A DNA stretch of 10,541 nucleotides, taken from contig DATDBL010000349.1 in the NCBI GenBank assembly GCA_036524855.1, positions 1 to 10,541 of the forward strand, written 5' to 3'. The notes beneath the pieces were generated by a model, which saw only the letters and a program-made list of their open reading frames with translations, had not been told where the DNA came from and made no database searches. Position 1 is the stretch's first letter. The number at the start of each line of letters is the position of its first letter. The stretch comes from Aldersonia sp036524855 (GTDB lineage: Bacteria > Actinomycetota > Actinomycetes > Mycobacteriales > Mycobacteriaceae). This document shows positions 6,808-10,541 of this stretch, in pieces. Position numbers and translations under genes: made by a program.

Positions 6808-7631
6808 CAGAAGTGTTCCTCTTGTTCGACGTCGCGCGCCGCGGCCTCGCCACGGTCGAGACGGTTGAGTTCGGCGACGTCGTCAGTGGTGAGCACGACG
6901 TCGAGGGCGGCGAGGTTCTCGGCCTGCCGCCGGGGGTTGGCGGAACGCACCACCGGCACGATGCCCTGCGCGCGGTGCCAGGCGAGCACCACCTGCGCCG
7001 GCGTCGCGCCGACACGTTCGGCGATGCGCCGCACCGGCCGGATGCCCAGCACCTCGCCGCGACCGAGCGGACTCCACGACGCGGTGAGCACGCCGAGTTC
7101 GGCGTGGGCGGCCCGCGCGGGCAGCCGCGCGATCGACGGGTCGAGCTGAATCTGGTTGACCGCCGGTACTTCTCCGGTCTGGGCAACCACCCGGCGCAGG
7201 TGCTTAGGCAGGAAGTTCGACACCCCCACCCAGCGGACCAGGCCGGCGTCGCGGCAGTCGAGCATCGCCGCGAACGCGTCGACGTAGCGGTCGCAGCGCG
7301 GCAGCGGCCAGTGGATCAGGAACAGGTCGAGCCGGTCGAGTCGTAGTCGCTCCAGGCTGCGTTCCAGCGCACCCCGCACGTCACCCGAGACATGGTCGCG
7401 ACCACGCAGTTTCGTGGTGACGAACAGCTCGTCGCGGGGCAGGCCGCAGCGGGCCAGCGCCGCGCCGACGGCGTCCTCGTTGTCGTAGATCGCGGCGGTG
7501 TCGATCTGCCGGTAGCCGGCCTCGATCCCGGCGAGCACGGCCGCGGTCGCCTCCGCCCCGACAAGCGGCCAGGTGCCCAGGCCCATGGGCGGCAGCGCAG
7601 TCCGCAACTCCGGAGCAGCGGTCACAGTCAC
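6807..7631 (-). CDS. aldo/keto reductase
   Basis: A 274-residue NADPH-dependent carbonyl reductase/alcohol dehydrogenase with the single TIM barrel of the AKR superfamily, of the shorter prokaryotic 2,5-diketogluconate-reductase-like size. The catalytic tetrad is complete: D44 and Y49 (GYRQIDTAAIYDNEDAVG), K74 (FVTTKLRG) and H107 (LFLIHWPLP). Further signatures are GVSNF at 136-140, NQIQLDP at 159-165 and the cofactor-binding RSANPRRQAEN at 229-239. It starts with GTG at 7631, overlapping the upstream stop by 4 bases (GTGA). A GAGG lies 10 bases before it, and no ATG upstream keeps the fold intact. Third gene of the operon. It presumably interconverts an alcohol and a ketone or aldehyde in the same pathway; in the cell the direction may be reductive. 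The family call is firm, the substrate unknown. Confidence 0.94.
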   Translation of the reverse strand: MTVTAAPELRTALPPMGLGTWPLVGAEATAAVLAGIEAGYRQIDTAAIYDNEDAVGAALARCGLPRDELFVTTKLRGRDHVSGDVRGALERSLERLRLDRLDLFLIHWPLPRCDRYVDAFAAMLDCRDAGLVRWVGVSNFLPKHLRRVVAQTGEVPAVNQIQLDPSIARLPARAAHAELGVLTASWSPLGRGEVLGIRPVRRIAERVGATPAQVVLAWHRAQGIVPVVRSANPRRQAENLAALDVVLTTDDVAELNRLDRGEAAARDVEQEEHF

Positions 7632-9604
7632 GACGCCACCACCTCGGCGGTGATCCGCGCCGCGACGTCCGCCGCGGTGACGTTCGCGGCATGGATCGAA
7701 CCGCCGTCACCGGACGCGTCACCGACCGTGTACACGCCGAGTCGCGGTGCCAGGGAACGCAGTTCGGCGAGCATGTCGGTGCGCGGCTCGATGCCGTGCG
7801 ACACGAGCAACTCCCCCGGTGCGTCCACCCAGCGCTCTTCGCCGTCGATCTTGATCCGGACCCGGTCGACGTCGACCTCGGTGACCACCGCGCGGGTGTG
7901 CGTGGTCAGTTCGGGACTCGCGGCCAACCGCGGCAGCAGCACGATCTTCGCGCGGCGCCCGACGTCCTGGGCGATCTGCTCCTGCGGGACGATCAGCACC
8001 ACCGTGCTGCCGCGCTGCAGCAGATCGTCGGCGACCGCCGCGGCCTCACGGTCGCCGCCGTAGATCGTCACGGCGGACGGGGCGGCGTCACCCGCGGCGA
8101 GGAACTCGCGCACATCGCGCATCGCGCGGGTGCCGGTCACGTCGGGCACGTGCCCGCGACCCCCGGTCGCGACGACGATCGCGTCGTGCCCCGCGCCGCG
8201 CAGCGCCTCGGCGTCCACGCGCACGCCGGTGTGGCAGGTGACGCCGAGATCGGCGATCTCGTCGAGGTACCACGACACGATGCGCCGGTACTCCGGGTAT
8301 TCGTGCAACCCCGCTGCCAGAGCGAAATCCCCACCGAGAAAGTCGCGTTCGTCGTAGAGGTCGACTTCGTGCCCGACCCGGGCAAGTTCGCGCGCCGCCG
8401 CCATGCCGGACGGTCCCCCACCGACCACCGCGACCCGCACCGCGGTGTCGGCGGGCTTGTCGGGCTCGTCGGCCTCGCGTCCCACCCACGGGTTCACCGA
8501 GCATGGCACCGGGCCGGCGGCGAGGCTGTCGATGCAGTAGTTGCACGCGATGCACGGCCGGTACCGGCCGCCGTCCAGCGCACGGTTCGGGAAGTCGGGG
8601 TCGGCGTGCAGCGTGCGCGCCATGCTGACGAAATCGGCCTGCCCCGACGCGACGATCGCGGCGGCGACGTCGGGCGAACTGATCCGTCCCGCGACCCCCA
8701 CCGGGATGTCGTAGTCCCGCGCGTACGGCTCGGCATACGGCGCGAGCAGCCCCCGCGGCCACTCACCGGGCTGGATGATCCACTGTCCCGCTTCGTAATT
8801 GCCGGCAGAGACGTCGAGGAAGTCGAGCCGGTCGGTGTCGATGGCGGCGACAAGGGACCGGGTGGTTTGCGCATCGAGCCCGCCGTCGATCGCCTCGAAC
8901 GCCGAGAACCGCAGCCCCAGCGCAACTCCCGGCGCCATGGTGCGCACGGCGTCGATCACCCGGTTGACGAACAGAGTCGGATCGGCCCACTCGTCGGTGC
9001 GCTTGTTGTATGCGGGCGAGAGGAACTGGTGGATGAGGTAGCCGTGCCCACCATGCAGCGAGATGACGTCCACGCCGGCGCGTTCGCAGCGGGCGGCGGC
9101 CTCGGCGTAGCACTCGATCAGGTATTCGATGGCGTCCGCGTCGAGCTCCTCGGGCATCTCGCCGCCGACCACCGCGCACGGGATCGGCGTCGGCGCCACC
9201 GGGACGAACCCGCTGATCGCACCCTGTGCGGTGCGACCGCCGTGGTTGAGTTCGACGCCGACCAGCGCGCCGTGCGCATGGATCGCGTCGGCCATCCGCG
9301 CGATTCCGGGGATCCGCTGGTCGACGTCGGCGCCCATCTGCCGGATCCGGCCCTTGCCGTCGGCGCGGACGTAGCTGGCCTCGGTGAACACCAGCGCCGT
9401 TCCACCGGCGGCACGCCGCGCCAGGTAGTCGATGTAGCGGTCGGTCATCGTGCCGTCGATCTCGCAGTAGTTGCGCTCCATCGGCGCGGACACGAACCGG
9501 TTACGTAGGCGCAGTCCGCCGAGTTCGAGCGGGGCCCCGAGGGTCTCGGCGATACTCACTGGCGGCCCCGCCGACAATGCTTCGGGAGCGATAAGAACAG
9601 TCAT
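7628..9604 (-). CDS. NADH:flavin oxidoreductase (old yellow enzyme type) with 4Fe-4S and FAD/NAD domains
   Basis: A 658-residue multi-domain enoate/dienoyl-CoA reductase or trimethylamine-dehydrogenase type protein. Residues 1 to about 345 form the FMN TIM barrel, with SAPMERNYCE near 39-48, HGGHGYLIHQFLSP at 184-197 (paired histidines H184/H187) and YNKRTDEW at 199-206. A four-cysteine cluster C351, C354, C357, C368 should hold a 4Fe-4S centre. The C-terminal half is a pyridine-nucleotide-disulfide-type FAD/NAD module with VVGGGPSGM (393-401) and YTVGDASGDGG (625-635). Family members pass electrons from NAD(P)H to FMN to reduce a C=C bond next to a carbonyl, or run oxidatively. The frame is open upstream to 9874, but the extra 90 residues are low-complexity and lie over the dehydrogenase gene. 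The ATG at 9604 (MTVLIAP), with GGAAG 11 bases before it, is the credible start. The length matches 2,4-dienoyl-CoA reductase. Confidence 0.94.
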   Translation of the reverse strand: MTVLIAPEALSAGPPVSIAETLGAPLELGGLRLRNRFVSAPMERNYCEIDGTMTDRYIDYLARRAAGGTALVFTEASYVRADGKGRIRQMGADVDQRIPGIARMADAIHAHGALVGVELNHGGRTAQGAISGFVPVAPTPIPCAVVGGEMPEELDADAIEYLIECYAEAAARCERAGVDVISLHGGHGYLIHQFLSPAYNKRTDEWADPTLFVNRVIDAVRTMAPGVALGLRFSAFEAIDGGLDAQTTRSLVAAIDTDRLDFLDVSAGNYEAGQWIIQPGEWPRGLLAPYAEPYARDYDIPVGVAGRISSPDVAAAIVASGQADFVSMARTLHADPDFPNRALDGGRYRPCIACNYCIDSLAAGPVPCSVNPWVGREADEPDKPADTAVRVAVVGGGPSGMAAARELARVGHEVDLYDERDFLGGDFALAAGLHEYPEYRRIVSWYLDEIADLGVTCHTGVRVDAEALRGAGHDAIVVATGGRGHVPDVTGTRAMRDVREFLAAGDAAPSAVTIYGGDREAAAVADDLLQRGSTVVLIVPQEQIAQDVGRRAKIVLLPRLAASPELTTHTRAVVTEVDVDRVRIKIDGEERWVDAPGELLVSHGIEPRTDMLAELRSLAPRLGVYTVGDASGDGGSIHAANVTAADVAARITAEVVAS

Positions 9605-9641
9605 CGATTCAGAGGCTTCCGGTCTTGGTGAGGTATTTGGC

Positions 9642-10535
9642 TCAGGCGGACAGGCGCTGCGCGGAAAGCAGGTCGCCGAGGTGGGCGCGCATGCGGGCGC
9701 GGTCGGGTTGCACGCCGGTGAGCAGCGCGAACGTGTCCGCCGCCTGCGCCACCAGCATGTGCCCGCCGTCGAGCACGGGGCAGCCGAGTGCGCTTGCCGC
9801 CGCGAGGAATTCGGTGCGGATGGGCCGGTAGACGACGTCGGCCGCCCAGAGCCCGGGGTGCAGCGCGGCCGCATCGACCGGGCTGCCGGCGAAGCCGGTC
9901 ATGCCGATCGGGGTTGCGTTCACCACGCCGTCGCAACCCGCGAGTACCCCGGCGACCTCGTCGACGCCGACCGCACGAACGTCCGTCGAGTGCGCGACCT
10001 GCACCCGCGCCCCGACCTGCGCCGCCCGCGCCGCGTCCGCATCGGCGACGACCAACTCGGCCACCCCCGCCTCGGCGAGAGCGTGCGCGACGGCCGATCC
10101 CGCCCCGCCTGCGCCGAGCAGCAGCACCCGGTTCAGCGGTGCCTGCGGCAACTGCGCCCGCAGCGCGGCAAGGAACCCACTGCCATCGGTGTTGTGGCCG
10201 ATCAGCGTGCGGTTTGCGACGACCACCGTGTTCACCGCCCCGATCGCCCGCGCGCCCGGCGACAACTCGTCGAGCACGTCGAGCACCACCTGCTTGCAGG
10301 GATGGGTCACATTGAGCCCGGTGTAGCCCGCGGCGATCGCGTCGCGCACCACCTCGCCGGTGCGCTCGACCGGGGTGTCGCTGCGGTCGAGGTCGATCAG
10401 GTCGTAGCGGTAGTCGCGCAGTCCGAGCGCGGCGGCCTCGTGCTCGTGCAGCAGCGGCGACAGCGAGGTCGCGATGCCCGCCCCGACCAGCCCGATCCGA
10501 TGCCGAGTCTCCTGTCGGATAGCACTGTGACGCAT
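9642..10535 (-). CDS. quinate/shikimate-type dehydrogenase (AroE family, likely NAD-dependent)
   Basis: A 297-residue member of the shikimate dehydrogenase family, which oxidises or reduces the ring hydroxyl of shikimate or quinate. The catalytic lysine and aspartate are present as K81 (NVTHPCKQ) and D117 (GHNTDGSGF); substrate serines S24/S26 lie in SLSP. The Rossmann loop GAGGAG is at 141-146. After the second strand it reads VVADADAARA, lacking the NRT-type NADP motif of biosynthetic AroE; D164/D166 there suggest NAD. This and the C-terminal segments DGVVNATPIGM and WAADVVYRPIRTEFL resemble the corynebacterial quinate/shikimate dehydrogenase (QsuD) as I recall it. S26 stands where that enzyme has a threonine, so its balance of quinate versus shikimate may differ. 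Its place at the head of a redox operon, away from other aro genes, supports a catabolic role. It ends 37 bases before the next gene. The start ATG at 10535 is only 6 bases from the window edge. Confidence 0.9.
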   Translation of the reverse strand: MRHSAIRQETRHRIGLVGAGIATSLSPLLHEHEAAALGLRDYRYDLIDLDRSDTPVERTGEVVRDAIAAGYTGLNVTHPCKQVVLDVLDELSPGARAIGAVNTVVVANRTLIGHNTDGSGFLAALRAQLPQAPLNRVLLLGAGGAGSAVAHALAEAGVAELVVADADAARAAQVGARVQVAHSTDVRAVGVDEVAGVLAGCDGVVNATPIGMTGFAGSPVDAAALHPGLWAADVVYRPIRTEFLAAASALGCPVLDGGHMLVAQAADTFALLTGVQPDRARMRAHLGDLLSAQRLSA

Positions 10536-10541
10536 CGAAGT

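Noticed and set aside
7691..9508. 605-codon plus-strand open frame
   Set aside because: Antisense to the clearly recognised NADH:flavin oxidoreductase, with biased composition and no domain signatures.
9605..9874. 90-residue N-terminal extension of the NADH:flavin oxidoreductase
   Set aside because: The extension overlaps the dehydrogenase gene out of frame, is low-complexity, and family members start close to the residue encoded at 9604.

Overview
The window is GC-rich and densely coded, with start/stop overlaps of 1-4 bases, several GTG starts and a likely leaderless promoter. Together with the protein families present (a CaiB-type CoA-transferase, an acyl-CoA dehydrogenase, and a quinate/shikimate dehydrogenase close to the corynebacterial type), this points to a high-GC actinobacterium of the mycolata type (Rhodococcus, Gordonia, Nocardia or Mycobacterium). 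The genus cannot be fixed from sequence reading alone. I saw no RNA genes, CRISPR array, insertion sequence or phage genes.

Layout. (A) Positions 1-2108, minus strand: an acyl-CoA dehydrogenase followed, with a 4-base GTGA overlap, by a class III (CaiB/BaiF) CoA-transferase that runs off the left edge. This looks like a small acyl-CoA degradation operon. (B) Positions 2109-2182: a short AT-rich divergent promoter region. (C) Positions 2183-3082, plus strand: a LysR-type regulator, most likely controlling the divergent acyl-CoA dehydrogenase/CoA-transferase pair. (D) Positions 3076-3121: a long, nearly perfect hairpin that contains the lysR stop codon and lies between two convergent transcription units. 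A strong but apparently orphan ribosome-binding site with an 8-codon reading frame follows at 3209-3246. (E) Positions 3225-10535, minus strand: a six-gene operon, read from right to left. Its order is a quinate/shikimate-type dehydrogenase, an old-yellow-enzyme-type NADH:flavin oxidoreductase with an iron-sulfur motif, an aldo/keto reductase, a Gfo/Idh/MocA oxidoreductase, a KstD/fumarate-reductase-like flavoprotein, and a xylose-isomerase-like TIM barrel protein. Five of the six genes are joined by overlaps of 1 or 4 bases.

How the genes may work together. The six-gene operon holds three alcohol/ketone oxidoreductases of unrelated folds, two flavoenzymes that act on C-C bonds next to carbonyls, and one metal-dependent TIM barrel isomerase/dehydratase. 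This fits a catabolic route for a hydroxylated ring compound (quinate/shikimate-like, another cyclitol acid, or a glycoside) by oxidation to a ketone, desaturation or reduction next to it, and loss of water. I know of no characterised pathway with exactly this gene set, so the substrate is open; this is the most interesting part of the window. No transporter or pathway-specific regulator for it is visible here. The window ends 6 bases before the first gene, so its promoter lies outside or the operon continues upstream.
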